This document shows, one piece after another, positions 37,223-50,668 of a DNA stretch of 64,000 nucleotides (the first letter of the stretch is position 1; each line of letters begins with the position of its first letter). The notes beneath the pieces are model-generated. The model was not told the origin of the DNA. It did no database searches and saw only the letters and a list, made by a program, of their open reading frames with translations. Made by a program: the position numbers and the translations under genes. This DNA is from Campylorhamphus procurvoides (Eukaryota; Chordata; Aves; Passeriformes; Dendrocolaptidae): assembly GCA_013396655.1 (NCBI GenBank), contig WBMV01005958.1, positions 1,210,210 through 1,274,209 on the forward strand, given 5' to 3'.

Positions 37223-40200
37223 AAGCAAGCACAGAGAGCATTGGGCAGTTGGCAACCCTGAATCACCAGGGCTCTACAATGACTACATCAGTTTTTATTT
37301 CAGAAACACTGGGAGCAAGAGGCCAATTTATGACCTATTCTTCCTTTTATTTCACAAGTAATTCCAACTACTATTCTGCACAGCAACTGTGCATCCATCT
37401 TTTCTGCTTTTTCCGCTCTAAAATCTCTTTGCCATTGGTTCCTGGTACTCTGCAGCTACGAGGGTTTTCAGAAACACACAATTTAGGCTAAGATGGTCTC
37501 CACCAGTAATGCAAATCTTCCTGTTTTCAGCATTTCTTCCTGATTATGCCTAGCTGTTGTTAGGAAGGTGATGGTCAAAATCTGGACACAAGACTTTAGA
37601 GCAAGGTGATTTGCTACAGTGGACTCCTAGCTAGTTTGGCTCCATACTTCCATATTTCCAGTGAGCATTGGAAGTAACTGGCTTTGCAGTGAGCCAGAGA
37701 GATGAAGGAGCACAGTTCCTGTTGTAATATACTGACTGCAGTAGGGGATTTGCTCTCATCAGTCACAGCCTGGGTTTCTGTCACCACAGGCTCCTCAAAA
37801 CGCTGGTGTGAAGAGCCATGTGAACATCTAGAGGTCAGAGTGGAGAGGCAGTGGGATGAACACATCATCTTCAGTGGCCTGGAAAATTTCTGTGGCCCTA
37901 TGCATGGTATAAGGATTTGCAAGGAATTTGGGGACTGACGCGCTCCTGAAAATCTTGTCAGTTCCACTGAGGGATTGGTTACATAATTCAGATAAATGCC
38001 AAGTTCCCTTCTCGGCATTTTCAGGATTAAATGTGTCTGTTCAATTGCAACATATTTTTCTATATTTTTTCCTTTAAGCTAATTGTTTGAAGTGAAGAAA
38101 TCATTTGCTATCAAAGCAAAAAATCTTGTTTTACCAGTAAAAGTATTATTTCATTTTTCCACTTGCCAAAAGTTTTCCTTTTTTTATGGATTTAACATCT
38201 CTCATCTTCAAGGAAAAATATTTCACAGAGCATTAGAAAGAACACTAGTGATTTCCAAACTGCACTTAACCATGCTAGGGTGAGATGAAAATTTTCATCA
38301 CCAAAAATTGCACTTCTTGTGTGGTACGTTGGAGATACTCTGTTTTAGATTAAGTATTGGGGAGGACAATAAATAAATAACTGGTACAGCTTTATTACAG
38401 TCACTGTGCAGTTACAGAAAGTAACACAGCTTCTTTTGCAAAAACCAGAGTGCAAAGGTGTCTCTGAATGGCAAATTTGGGACGGTTTTCAGCATGAAAA
38501 ACTAACATTTCTGATTTGCAGAGTCTTCCTGCAGACTCTGAGATGGAAATGTCCATTCCAGATGGTACTCCCATGTGCCATGGATGTGGTGCACCTGGCC
38601 CTCAGCCACAGGACAATGAACCTGCTGCCATGCAGCTGTGTGAACTTACCCTTACTCAAAATTGCAGCAAGAAGTTCTCATGGCAACATGAATTCTGTTT
38701 GATAGTACAAACAATGCATGGAGTTGTTTGTTTGGAAGGAAATCATATAATAGCTCAAATGATCGAACTAATGGAACCTCTCCATGGATGGGATCTGCGT
38801 GACACACTGTGCCTTCATCAGAGACCAACTTAGTGCCACACAGGTAGGGGTTCCCAGTACCTGAAGGGACACAGCATCATCTCCAATATCCATTCCCTTA
38901 CAGTGCTAATGCTGATAAACAAGCATTTAATTTATCCTTCAGTTATACTTCCCAGCACCTGAATGCCTTCCTGACTGGGATCATAACGAAGCAGCACCTC
39001 CTGGCGCGTAATGACATGCCAGTCCACACAGTTCCAGCACATTCTTCATGGGCACATCAGGCTGCCGCAGTCCTGGCTAACTGCAGGCTCAACCCTGAGA
39101 CCTCACCAAGAAATCAATTCTCTTCCTACAGAGGTCATCTTCTACCTTCACGCCTCCCATGCTATGGGAAAGCAAACTCCAAATTAATAGATAAAAATAT
39201 AATTTTTTTTAAAAAAAGCATGACTAATGTTTTCAGGAATTTTTTTTTAAAGTATCTTTGGAAACCATGAGAAAGTTGCCTTGGCAACATTGTTTTCCAT
39301 TCCTCTTTTGCTCACTGTTTTCTTGTGTGCCTATTGCTCTAGCTTACATTTCTGACAGTACACACAATCAATGCAGCTCTGGGAAGTAAATCAGCATTCA
39401 GCCAGATAAAGGTCTTTCTTCCTTCTCACACCATCAGGGTGGAAAATCTCATCTATGATTAACAGCAGTCAATTACAAAAAGCTTGTTTAGAAATTTTCA
39501 AGACTGAAAAGGTTTATTATTCATAAAAAATTTTTTTCAATGTCTTCTGTAGGACATACAACCTGGATAACGTGGGAGGGGCAAGAATTGCTCTGAGCCT
39601 TTTTTCAACTGAATATGAGTCCAAAAGGAGCTATTACCTCCATGTAAATGCCAATTTTCATTAAGCAAACAGAAAGTAATGTAGCAGCTAGGAGGTAACT
39701 GGGATATAATTCAAGTTGACAGCTTTGAGATCCCTTTCCTTTGGTCAGGTCTCATTGAATTTGGCAAATGGATTCAAGAGCTGGGAGCTTCAAGCAGGCA
39801 GGTGAACAGGAAAAAAACCCAGTCACCATGTTCTCTTGCTTCCCCCCACCAGAAACTAAAAATGTAACATAGTGTTTAGAAAGACCAATTATCCCTGTTC
39901 AAATTTCTTGAACTTTATGTGTCATGAAAAAGTCATATTACCATATATAAAAGCAAAAAATATAACTTAAATGTGACTAGAGTAGTTCTCAAATTAAAAC
40001 CCAGTCTCTGCAGAGTGTTGTCTTCTCCATTACACTTCACGGAATGCACTGACTTCCACCAATTAAAAATTAATACTTATGACCACAGCACTATATCACC
40101 ACATTTTAGTGTAGCACATTTTAGTTAAAAGTTCCACTTTGTTTTCTTGTAAACAACTCTCTCAGCTGTAAGTTTATAATCCACTCACCCCACAAGGCGA

Positions 40201-43200
40201 GGTGAAGGGGAGCTTCAAGAGGACAGATCTCAACATCACAAATGCTGTGCCCCTTCCACAACTCTAGTCAAACCACCTGAGCTTCACAACATGGGAGCAA
40301 ACTCTTTGCACAAAGCTTTCAGCTGCTCAGATGCTCCTTGCTAATACATGACCTGGCAGTTGAAATGCCTGCCAGATCCATATCTTTCCGACTCAGGAGA
40401 GGGATTGACTTTAACAACTTTAATGCTTTACCCTTTTCCCCTTGATGTAGCCCGCACTTAGGAGTTCAAAAACATTTTTTGCTCTCTGTAACTACTTACC
40501 AAGAGGCAACTGACAGCGTGTTGACATAATTTTGCCAGAATTAAAACCTTCAGATTTTCTGAGAAAACACTTAAAACCGTAGTTATTGCTTAGAGATTAG
40601 CCAGACTGCCAAATATCCCAGGGTTTCATGTATCTAAAACTCTATTTTATGCAAAGTTTAAGGTGTTGAGTTTCTTTGTGTTGAAATTTTCCAATACCTT
40701 CATGTGACCTTACCTCAGGGAAAGAAAAAGAAACAGAAAGTTAATTTGAAACAGTCTCAGTCAGCACAGATATGTTCGTTTCCCTGCTTCCTTGAGAGAT
40801 CTGGCAAAGTTCTTCATCAGAAGAGAGTCATCGCAGGACCTCATTTGTAATGTGTGGCTCCAGACTTACTGTAGCAGCTATCAGGAGCAGATCATCTGAC
40901 TGTTTCTGTCTAAAGAGAGAAAGCCTATGCTTTTCTTGTGAGGGGCAGTGACCGTAGGGATGCACATCTAGGTGGACAAGAATGGATCGAGAACATGACT
41001 GATAGGAGGGAAAATGTGTGAAATGTGGGATGCTAAGGAAAAGAGCTGTGCTGAAACAGTACATGGACCTGGGTGCCTGGCTTGACATCAACATGGCTGT
41101 GCCTCACCCTCTCATAACCCCTGACGGTCACCAGTTTTGACAGCTTTTGAAAGAGGACTTGTAACACCATATCACCCCCATTTTCCAGACAATGCAGATG
41201 ATGATCATCCTGAGAAATGACTGTTAATCAAGAAGCCTCCCAGCACTCATTTCTCCTACTGGAGTATGGATGTTCCATTCCCAAGTGCCATTGGGCTGGT
41301 GAGTTACCATAAGACTTGTGAAGGCCCTTAAAATTTCTACCCCATCATCCCTGCTGCTCAGATTAATTTGTACTTTTGGAGCTGTTTGCCAGGAGAGTTT
41401 TGTTGTCCGTGCTTCACTGTTAGCACTGCCTTCCTTACACTTTCAAATTACAACTCGAAAGTCTTCCAGAAAAATGGTATGAACACATCTTGAGTAACAG
41501 TGGTGGTTTAGCTTTCAATTAATGTTCCTCACTAACCCAAAGCTGGCAGGGAATTTTCAGAGTGTCTTTGGTCTTTAGAGTGATTCAAATAAAACATTTG
41601 CAAAATCTCTGTGGATACTTTTGTTTGGCTTTGCAAAGCTCCACAAGATGTGAATGAGTCAGAAGATATTCAGCTCACCGAGGAACCCCATGGGTCACAA
41701 ATGAAACAAGCATAGTCGGATATCAGGGGTGTCTACCTTGACACAGTCAAGTGATTTGAACTAAAAAATTGAGTCTTTAGTTAAATGGTGTTTTGCAAAG
41801 AAAGGTCTGGTTTCCAGCTAAACGTATCAAGTCTTCAACCAAAGCCAAAGTCTGATACCTGAAAGTTAAACAGAGAGCAAAAAATTGATAATAAAACACT
41901 GAGACCTGTTTAGAATGGGTTGTACTACGACTTCATATTGAACAAAGACCTTCTGAATCCCAAAAGGAAGGCAATTTGAATGGTTTATCCACTCAGAGTA
42001 TAACAAATTGTGAGACTTTTTCCACCCCAGCAGATTTTTCTGCTTGAGCAGGTTTTCCAGTTCCAGTTCTATTCACTCAGGAACCTTATGTGAACATGTA
42101 GTATCCTGTGTGGTGGGGCTTTTCAGATATTCAAAGACATCCACATGACCTACCATGCACTTCTTCCATCTTCTTCCTCTGAAGGTACAGATACCTTTTC
42201 TGGTTCCTGACATTGGAAGACTTATTCTTTCCTCATCAGCACATCAACTTTATCACCAGCCTTGTGAAGATCCCTTCTCTTTGCACTTTTCCCTCAGGAT
42301 CTTTGGTGACTGCAATGCCAACACGCCCAGAATTTTGAAAAGTCTTCACTGACAGCATTTGCAGGACTGGCAAACCTGCGTGTTCACAAGCAGAACCAGA
42401 GTCTGAGGAGAGCTGAGGACCCATCACACTATCATGGATGTTTCCAGAATTAACAGAGGCGTTGGAGACTTACCCATAGATATTTCTGATCCTATTCGCC
42501 TTCAGGACTCATTAATTCCACTCCTTTAGGAATTACAATAGCACCCAAAAGCACTGAAAAAATACATGTGTATGAAACACCATTTCACACCCTTATTTCT
42601 CCACCATTCCCAGGAGCACAATATTAAACAGTCTGTGAAAATGAGATTGGGCTGCTCACTTGAGGAACCAAAAGCCACAGTTAACTGAAGGCTGCCCTTT
42701 ACAAATTAGAAGCTGTCATTGTGTGTCTCAGTCAGCTCAGATCTGCTTGCCCTGAAGTCTGAACACCCATTCCAAGTAATTTCCCAGCTTGTACAGCAGA
42801 TGAAAACCCTAAATCAAGGCAAATTACTCTAAGCTCTTTGTATTGGATGTCTTTGCAACTTGATGGGCCATACCAAGAACTGGAGTCACTGCAGAATAGA
42901 TCTAGAAAAAAAAATTAGCTTTTCTGTGATGGGATTTATTATTCCATTTAGGTTATTTTCAGTTCAGAAGGAAAAATTATTTATTAGTTATGCAGTCATC
43001 TAGTCACTGCCAGCAGGAAGTGAGAGAACTTAAAGCCTCTTAGAAGTCACATTTACCTTTTGTAAGCTTAATTCTACATGCTCTAATATGTGTTGCTCAC
43101 TGTGCTATAAGAGGACACTTTGTTGTCTTGCTGTGTCTCCTGTAAGGGGAGAGAGCAGTCCCAGCTTGTGCAAGTAGCATATTGACACAAGAGACCTGGT

Positions 43201-43320
43201 CACTGGATCATTAAGCAGCCCATTTCTGAAAAGGAGAAGGTGTTTTCTTCCCTCCACTGCAGCATGGATTAGTCAGAGCCCCTACCACCCATTAGAAGAG
43301 CAAAAAGTCCCAGGACATTA
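37223..43320. other. Unassigned non-coding sequence
   Basis: No supported gene or transposon. The longest frame is 134 codons on the minus strand (37614-38018), overlapped by a 78-codon frame on +. Neither shows a domain. A poly-A/T-rich stretch lies at about 39200-39250. The rest is A+T-leaning single-copy DNA. Confidence 0.55.
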
Positions 43321-43550
43321 CAAAATCAGAGTGGGTCAGGCTGGAAGGTCATGCTGGAAGGGACCACAGTGGTTCATTTGGTCCAACCTCCCTGTTCAGG
43401 CAGGGTCAGCCCATAGCACATGGCCCAGGATCGCATCCAGATGGTGTTTGGGTATCTCCAGTGAGGAAGACTCCACAGCCTCTCTGGGCATCTGTTCCAG
43501 TGTGCGGTCACTGCACAGTAAAGAAGTTTTTCCTCTCTTCAGGTGGAACG
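43321..43550 (-). mobile_element. CR1 LINE 3' fragment, - orientation
   Basis: The plus strand shows the complement of a CR1 3' end: GCTGGAAGGGACCACAGTGG, TGGTCCAACCTCCCTG, GGCAGGGTCAGCCC, TATCTCCAGTGAGGAAGACT and CACTGCACAGTAAAGAAG. It shares the GACCACAGTGG signature with the copy at 6893-7185 and so probably belongs to the same subfamily. The terminal ATTCTGTG unit is degraded (ACAAAATCAG at the left edge), which suggests fair age. It is 5'-truncated; the right limit near 43550 is approximate. Confidence 0.9.
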
Positions 43551-45624
43551 ATCATGAAGGCAAAAATTCCCATTGGAATCTACACAACAGCTGCTGTAAA
43601 TTAATTTCCAGGACCCCGATTCCAACCTTTCTAGCAAAGCAGTTCAAATGTTCTACTTTCAAATACTTACAGGTTATTCGGCGAGAATGAGGCAAAAAGG
43701 GAGAAAAGGCCTGAATCCATCAAAAAAATGTTTTATTTTGCAATGTTTGAAACATAACCAGCTTAAACAAAAATCCAGGAGCAAGCAGCAAGCTTTCTGT
43801 ATCATTTGCACCAGTATTAATGAAATCACTAACATTTTTCATTCACAGTGTCACAGAATTGACTTCAAATTCATCAAGAAGCAAGATCTTGTCTAGATCA
43901 CTGGACCCTAAAATTGCATATGCAGAGTGTTTGGATATACAGCTGGAGACTTCGAGCTAAGTCTTATTGTCAGTTTTGGTGCTGACCTGTTTCAGAACAA
44001 ATCTGAAATTCTACAGCTGCAGAAAAAGAATAAAAACTTCCAGAGAAGGCAACACTTACCACCCTTGTGACAAAGCTGCAGCCAATCTGATCTGGTGTTG
44101 GTGACAAGAGGTCAGATTATGGATCTCCAGCAGTCCTTCCCTCCAACACTGTTGGGAATCTATAAAGCATGGCAAAAATGCTTTTTCTTTGCACCCCACA
44201 CACTCTCTAGCAATCAGCAACTTCAGCACATCCTGAGTCACACAATCTCTGGGTATAATATTACTACACTCTGAACACCATGAGGTAATCAGAGATGGCA
44301 AACTCGAGATGAACCAGCTTAATTCAAAATGACTATACAAAAAACCCCCGTTCAAAGTCTAGAGTGGACTGTTAGGAATTGGGAACAAGTTTCCAAAATT
44401 ATTTTGAACAATGAGATTTTGTGCTTCTTAAAGGCTTTTCTAAAAGAAGTCAATGCTTTGTTTAATTGGAAATAGGAAACCAACAAAGCTTACCCCTAAA
44501 TATATTTAAAAGCTTTGTAAATGGATTATCTGAGCACAGCAGGCATCATGCTTTTAGTAAGTGCAAGATGATATAAGCCTTAGGGAACTTTTGAAGATAG
44601 TTCATTCAATAATTCATTCACTTCCCTCTAATACTGCGTTGAAGAAACGTTAAACACTGACTCTGCTTTAATAAGTGAATGATCATTCAAAATGTGGTTT
44701 CCTCATAGGATTAATTCAATTTGCCATCTTCCTCAAAGTAACCCTTTACAAGGCACTATCGTGAAAAAGGCTCGAAAGCAGAGGACAGTGCATTCAGAAC
44801 TTGATATCTTATTACCACACTGGCACTAGTTCTTTCTGAATTACAGATACTGAGTTTGAAGCACAGATATTGCAGATGGTGACACATTTTCATGTTTTGG
44901 CACAACATCTGAAGCTCTCTTCTAGACCTGATTATTTGATACAGGCAGCTTCCTGCATAGGAGGGAAGGCTTTCAAAAATCCTTCAAGATTTTATTTTGG
45001 GAACTGCTTGAGTGATCTTAGGCAGAATTCAAGAGAATTATATTGGCTGCAGGAACACAGGAATTTGAGGACATGACACAATTGTGTCCCACATTCCTGC
45101 TCTGGGAAATGGTGCGGAGTGTACATAAGAGCTGAAGAAGAGTATGTGCAAATGCCCTGCAAAATACCATAAAAAGATGAGATTGATGCCTACTTTGAGC
45201 CCTTTCAAATGACAGAAGGAATTAAATAAACCAATGCAGATTATTCAATAATTTGAAAATCTTTCTTTATGGGGAACAAGCTCAAATTTTCAAGCAGATT
45301 AGAGAAGTGCTCAAATTTGGACAGCAAGGCTTGAAATCTGACTTTATTTGGGATTAACTGTTGTGCTTTTGATCATATAATTGTCTCCTAAAAGCAGCAC
45401 TTGAAAGAAACCACTAATATTCAGTTTGTGAGTTTTAGAAATCGGGCATTCTTTAATTGGTGTGGGTACATGGGTCATCATTTTGCCAAAATGCACACAG
45501 AGATATCTTCACTGCAGCTTATATGTCTGCATTACATGATTATTCATTTTCCCTTCACTGCATTCCTGTTACATATTCATGACATTTCTCAACACTTATT
45601 AGCGTGTCTGCATTTCCTCATAAG
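43551..45624. other. Unassigned non-coding sequence
   Basis: No gene or transposon could be recognised. Frames up to about 100 codons on either strand lack any motif. Confidence 0.55.
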
Positions 45625-45740
45625 GTCTCTCCGGGTCTTCACTGAAGGTCCTCGATGGTCTTCTCTGTCTGGAACCCCGCAAAGTTCTAAGTGACCGCTT
45701 TGTGAACTTCTTCAAGACAACGCACCTGGTTATAGAGTAA
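45625..45740 (+). other. Candidate constrained segment or terminal coding exon (speculative)
   Basis: A plausible splice acceptor, TGCATTTCCTCATAAG, ends at 45624. The frame after it stays open to a TAA at 45738-45740 and reads LSGSSLKVLDGLLCLEPRKV, then LSDRFVNFFKTTHLVIE. Its composition is protein-like and its third positions are richer in G+C than the surroundings. The segment also keeps several CpGs in otherwise CpG-poor DNA. Against it: the minus strand is open over the same bases (45599-45781) with an equally good Arg/Ser/Glu-rich translation, no upstream partner exon can be pointed to, and I do not recognise either protein. It could instead be a conserved non-coding element. Confidence 0.25.
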
Positions 45741-48700
45741 CTGGGTGTAACCTGACTGGCTGCCTCAATTCCCCTCCTCATTGTTTCTTTTAATCACTTG
45801 GCACAGGCTTGTGGACTGTGTAGATGGCTCGACACTGACCTCAGTGAATACTCATTGCTTTAAATCCTTGGAGTACATTCTCGGTCTTTGGTTTCATGTG
45901 AGACTTTGAACACTGTGTTGTATTTAGACACCACGACCTTACATTTTCCCTGTAAAAATAAGATTGAAAATGCTAAGAAGTAAATTAGACAAGTAAAGGT
46001 GTTTCAGTGTGCTGGTGAGCTACTACATCTGCTCAGGTAAGCCCATTAAAGCTCCTGAAGACATCAGTGCCACCAAAAAACCAAGTTCACTCAGCCTTTC
46101 CTTCCTGTAGATGGTCTTCAAAATTATGTAGGTTTTGGGAAGACTCAGAAGGAAAAAGCCTGAAAGAACAGTAAACCCATGCTTTGTGCATTGTACATCT
46201 CTTGAGATCTACTCTCAGGCATTTTACAGAATCCCTGTGCAACCTCCAACAGGTATTAAGAACTATTAAGGTGTATTTGTGGGATGTTTACAAAGGAACC
46301 TTTTGATGTCCAAGTCAAACTTCATGTATGTGGATGTTTATGGGTACATTTCTTTTCCTATGTTAGATTTCCCAGTATTACCTCTTTCTTAGGACCAGTT
46401 TTAACTTGGCTTTGATAACTCCACTATCAGTGTGAATCTGATGACATACAGCTAAATAAGGTTTGCTGTTAAGGTTGGGATATTCTTCATTTGCAAGACC
46501 TGTGGATCATTTAGATGCAGGAGTACCGCTGTTTTCATCCCAACCATGGATTTTGCACAGGTCTTCCTGCCCAGAGATCCATATTCCCTCTCACTGAAAA
46601 GTGGAATTACTTGCATCATAACCAGGTTTATGATTTCTCCAGCCTAGAACTAGAGTTGAACCTGACTACCTGAGACAACTCCTGACCTTCTTTTTCAATC
46701 CTTCTACTATCCAAAGACTATGAAAGACGTTTCAGGGAAAAAAAAAGTCAACTCCAACTTGAGAAGTTATTTATGAAAATTTGCAGAATCATTGAGTAAT
46801 TCAGCTTCAAGCCAATTCTCTGCTCAAAGCAGGGAAACTTCAAACCAGATTGGTTGATCGTGTCTTTGACCAGTCAAGTTTTGAAAATACCCAGTGATTA
46901 CTGTTTCCTTCTCTTCCTGCTTTTCCCCTGTGTTTTGTATGAATGCAGAATGAAATAGGTGCTCCCATTTTCTGCATATGCCTCTGTGCTCTCTATTGGT
47001 TATTCACACTTGTTCAGATCCTGGAGCACTGCGCACCAAACGTATCCAGATGCATTGAGGAGGTAAAAATCGTATGAAACCTTCATGATTTGTATAAAAC
47101 CACAATAATGCATACTAACAAGAAAAATCTAGTAAGTCTACCAAAAAGGCATAGATCTGGGAAATACTCCAGCTAGCTCACAAAAGATGTATGCTTGTGT
47201 TCAGAGACAGCAGCATGACAAAGCACCAGGTTAAATGCAGTATTTGAGAGAAAAGTATTCAGTAACAGGATGAGGAAATCCATGCCAGAAAAATACAGCC
47301 ATTAAACCATCCCCATGCATTGCCAGGGACAGGACACAACATCTTTCACCTCCCACTGAACTTTCCACCAGTCAGTGGAAGGAAAACCTCCCTGGCTGAA
47401 GAAAGAGCATGGCTTCTGTCTTCCACTGGCAGCCCAAGGCACCTCGCCCGCTGAGCTTCCCTCCAGCAGAGGGGAGTGCAGCCTGTACAGCAGGAGCTGT
47501 CAGAAACTCCAGGAAAAGGGAAGAGCTTGACATTTTCACTAAGGCTGTAATGATGATTTCATCTTGCACAAATAGCAGTAAAAAGCACCGTATTCCTTCT
47601 CATGTAACTCAGACTAGTAGGAGAAGCAGTCTGAGGTTAGCTAGCTTTCAGAGGTAATGAAGTTTGGAGAGAAACTGGTGATAAATGAGAATATTGCTAC
47701 AGATCAGTTCCCTGCTTACAAGGATTTACAGAGAACTGGTCGCATATTTTCTTTACCGTGCCAAGTGAATACTTGGAAAATGTGTTTGCAAAATTGTTTG
47801 CTGGGCCAAACCCACAGTTCAAGTTATCTCTGCCCAATTTACTTTTCTATAAAGTATCTGCTCTCTACTCTTTCACTTACATAAATTTTTAGTGGGTTTT
47901 TATGTGTGAACTGTAATGGATTCACATTTTCCTCTTGATATGGCTAAACGTGTTCCAGAACATTTTCACTTCCCCTAAAAAGATACTATACAGCAAAATA
48001 AACCTTTATTTCCAGCCTTTTGGTGTAAGCAGGTAAGGCCATTTGTCACAGTATAGCCTTCTGAGGGAGTAATAATCCACCTCAGTGTGGTTGAGGTCAC
48101 TGCTAAAAGTTTTGCAGGACAAAAGCCAGACAAAACTGAGGGAGTCAGGCACAAAGACACACACTTGCATGATCCTTCTTGCAATTTTCATTTCAAAAAT
48201 TGATTTTCAAAATGCATTTGCTTTAGTATCGAGCTGTATTATCTCCTTATTGCTCTTTCAAGATCACATTTGTCCATATCAATCACCATAATTGCTGTAC
48301 TGTAAAGAAAGTCCATGAGAATTATGTCTGCAAAGATTTCACAATTCAGTGCTAGAAAGAGCCCAGACCATTAACAAAGTGTAAGAGTAATCTAAAATCC
48401 AAATGTGTCTTGGAGTGATTGTCTTTGTCCTTGGGTACATTTCATCCGTTACCTCCAAAGGGGAGCCAAGGAATCCTTTCCTTTGTGCTAGTGAGATTGG
48501 GCTCTCATTTAAAGCCTTTTTCCTACCTACCACACAGCATCATGCTTTGGTCCTGTCCTGAACATTTCCTGACCTGGGCTCACCTCTCTGCTTCACTTAC
48601 TCGGTATAGACTGAGTAAATCAGTTTGTTCCCAAGGGAATGCAGTGTCAGCAGATTTAGACACCAGCTGTGGTAACTTTAGTTTCATTTTGCTCTGGAGA

Positions 48701-50332
48701 ACTGGCATCTGATCCAGCGCATAAACATGTTTGCCAGACCTCTTCACTGACGAGGGTAAGAGGAATGGATAGCTCTCATAAGAAATATATGTCAGAAAGG
48801 CAAGGATGTTATTAATATGAAGAAGTAGTAAAAGTAATAAGCCATATGGAACAGCGACCAGACAGAAATCAGAGTCTGTCAATAGGAAAGCAGAAACAGC
48901 ACAACTTGTTCCTCTGTCTCCAGATACAGGACTTGATAATAAATTATTGTACTATGAAGATAAGAGATATTTAGACAGTCTAAAAATGTTTAACCTTTCT
49001 TATATCTAGAGCATCTTTTAAGTTAAATTTCTAACACAGCTTGTGGCAAGAGATGCTAGGACCCTTGACATGTCTCTTTGTTCAAAGTACAAATAAAAAT
49101 GCTCCAGAAATTAATCTGCAAGGCTGTCCATCACTAAGTCACCACCTGTATTGTGTATTATACAATTTTTTAAAATAAAACATTTATTTTGTCACATAAA
49201 TACACCTGTTTTCACGACATCACCAAGGTGATATTTCCATTTTACCAAACGAAAGCTATAATAGGTATTTGACTCTAGAGAATGAAATGGGGATTAGGGC
49301 TTCCCTTTTAGGTTTACAGGGAGAACAACCACATTTGTAGTGGCACAGGCTCACATGCCTTGTCCCTCTTATTTGATCTCTGTCTGTGATACCTTGATCC
49401 CTTTTCTCTAGCCAGCCTGACCCCCCTCCAGACCAGTCTGGGTCCCCCAGTCTCGTCCTCTACCCAAATGCCATTTTCCCAGCTTTGTCTCCTCACCTTC
49501 ACCGCAAAGCCAGACCTTTCTCAGGCTATCCCCCCATCTCCATCCCCACCCTCTGCAGAGCAGTCTCCTTTTCCCTGGGGGGCTGCCAGGATTTTGTTAC
49601 CCCTTCTACCAGTATCCACGCTCATGATCAGTAACAAGATGTGCTACCCTGCCACCCAAACCAACCACGCAGTTTCTAGCTTACACACCTATGGATGTGA
49701 TTCCAAGCAGCCAATGCACAGCATACAGAAGGAAAGGGGAGAGGAAAGACCCTTAAACTGCCCTGCTTACGCTACAAAGAGCAGTTCATTGCCAGGCCAG
49801 GCTTGGACAAGCCACTATCACTGTCTATCTTGTTCCAGAAACAGAATTGAACTCTTCCCTGATTGTGCTGTTCAGAGACCATTGAATCTGATCACACATC
49901 CAGAGGTTGGCAGGTAACCTGAAGAAACTGAGGCAAAATTCACTAAACCACAAACAGTCAGGAAGAGCCTGGAAGCAGAAAGCACTGAGCAATCTGGTTT
50001 TAACTGCTGCCCATCCAAGGGATTGAAAGGGGAATTGCTTCCCTCAGAGGTAAATCCCCATCTTTTGAAAGCCCTCCCCCAAACTTGGCTTCTCCTAGAC
50101 TGGAGAAGCTGCTGGAGTCCCCAGTTTCAGACTCAACCTTCAATCTGAAGCAGCTGGTGCTATCACTGTATGATACAGAAACTCCTGTGTGGTTCATCTG
50201 TGAGCTCACTGACCAGCCCCCTCCTTTTCCCAGTTTTCTCTTTAAACAGTCAAATAACTCACTCAGTCTCTGTATATACTCTGGCTCATCTGCCACCCAC
50301 CACGAAGAGCAGGGACAGTGTGGGAGGCATTG
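45741..50332. other. Unassigned non-coding sequence
   Basis: No supported feature. A slightly GC-richer patch lies at 47400-47520. A 149-codon + frame at 49468-49917 is Pro/Ser/Cys-rich with no recognisable domain and looks like chance in C+T-rich DNA. Confidence 0.55.
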
Positions 50333-50495
50333 TTAAGGAAACTTCCTGGTCTGGCCATTCACGAGACTGGCTGTCACACTCCCAAAGCCAGGAATTTTAC
50401 CTGCTGGGACCAGAGTTCCTTCACAGCAGGTCCACTGGTGCCACACCTGGCACCCTGCACAGTCCACTCACATGCAGTCAGACCAGGTTTCCTTA

Positions 50496-50509
50496 CCCAT
50501 TTGACACCA
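50496..50509 (-). promoter_or_regulatory. Primer binding site resembling tRNA-Leu
   Basis: The minus strand reads TGGTGTCAAATGGG. ERVL elements prime with tRNA-Leu, whose complementary site reads TGGTGTCAGAAGTGGGA. The match is exact over the first eight bases and resumes after what looks like small deletions. It lies directly inside the predicted U5 edge, which is where a primer binding site should be. Confidence 0.65.
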
Positions 50510-50553
50510 GGTTTTCCTCAACAGACTCTCAGATGTCTCGTTCCATAAAGCCA

Positions 50554-50559
50554 TTTATT
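50554..50559 (-). promoter_or_regulatory. LTR polyadenylation signal AATAAA
   Basis: AATAAA on the minus strand lies about 75 bp downstream of the TATA box and 45 bp before the primer binding site. This fits the R region of the LTR. Confidence 0.65.
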
Positions 50560-50631
50560 CACGGTGCAGTAACACAGAAAAAGCCAGAGCTGGTGCCTCT
50601 GAGAAGAACCCCAACGAAGGAACCTCTGGGG

Positions 50632-50638
50632 TTTTATA
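50632..50638 (-). promoter_or_regulatory. LTR TATA box
   Basis: TATAAAA on the minus strand (within GGGTATAAAACCCC). It would start transcription about 25-30 bp downstream, near 50605, placing R between there and the poly(A) site. Current promoter activity is unknown. Confidence 0.65.
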
Positions 50639-50668
50639 CCCTCACAGTCTAATCTGCGTGCCAGCCTT

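Noticed and set aside
46016..46045. CAG|GTAAGC donor consensus preceded by an AG 32 bp upstream (micro-exon)
   Set aside because: Such short acceptor-donor pairs are frequent by chance and there is no frame or partner exon.
49468..49917. 149-codon + frame
   Set aside because: Pro/Ser/Cys-rich translation of C+T-rich DNA, with no domain and no conserved pattern.
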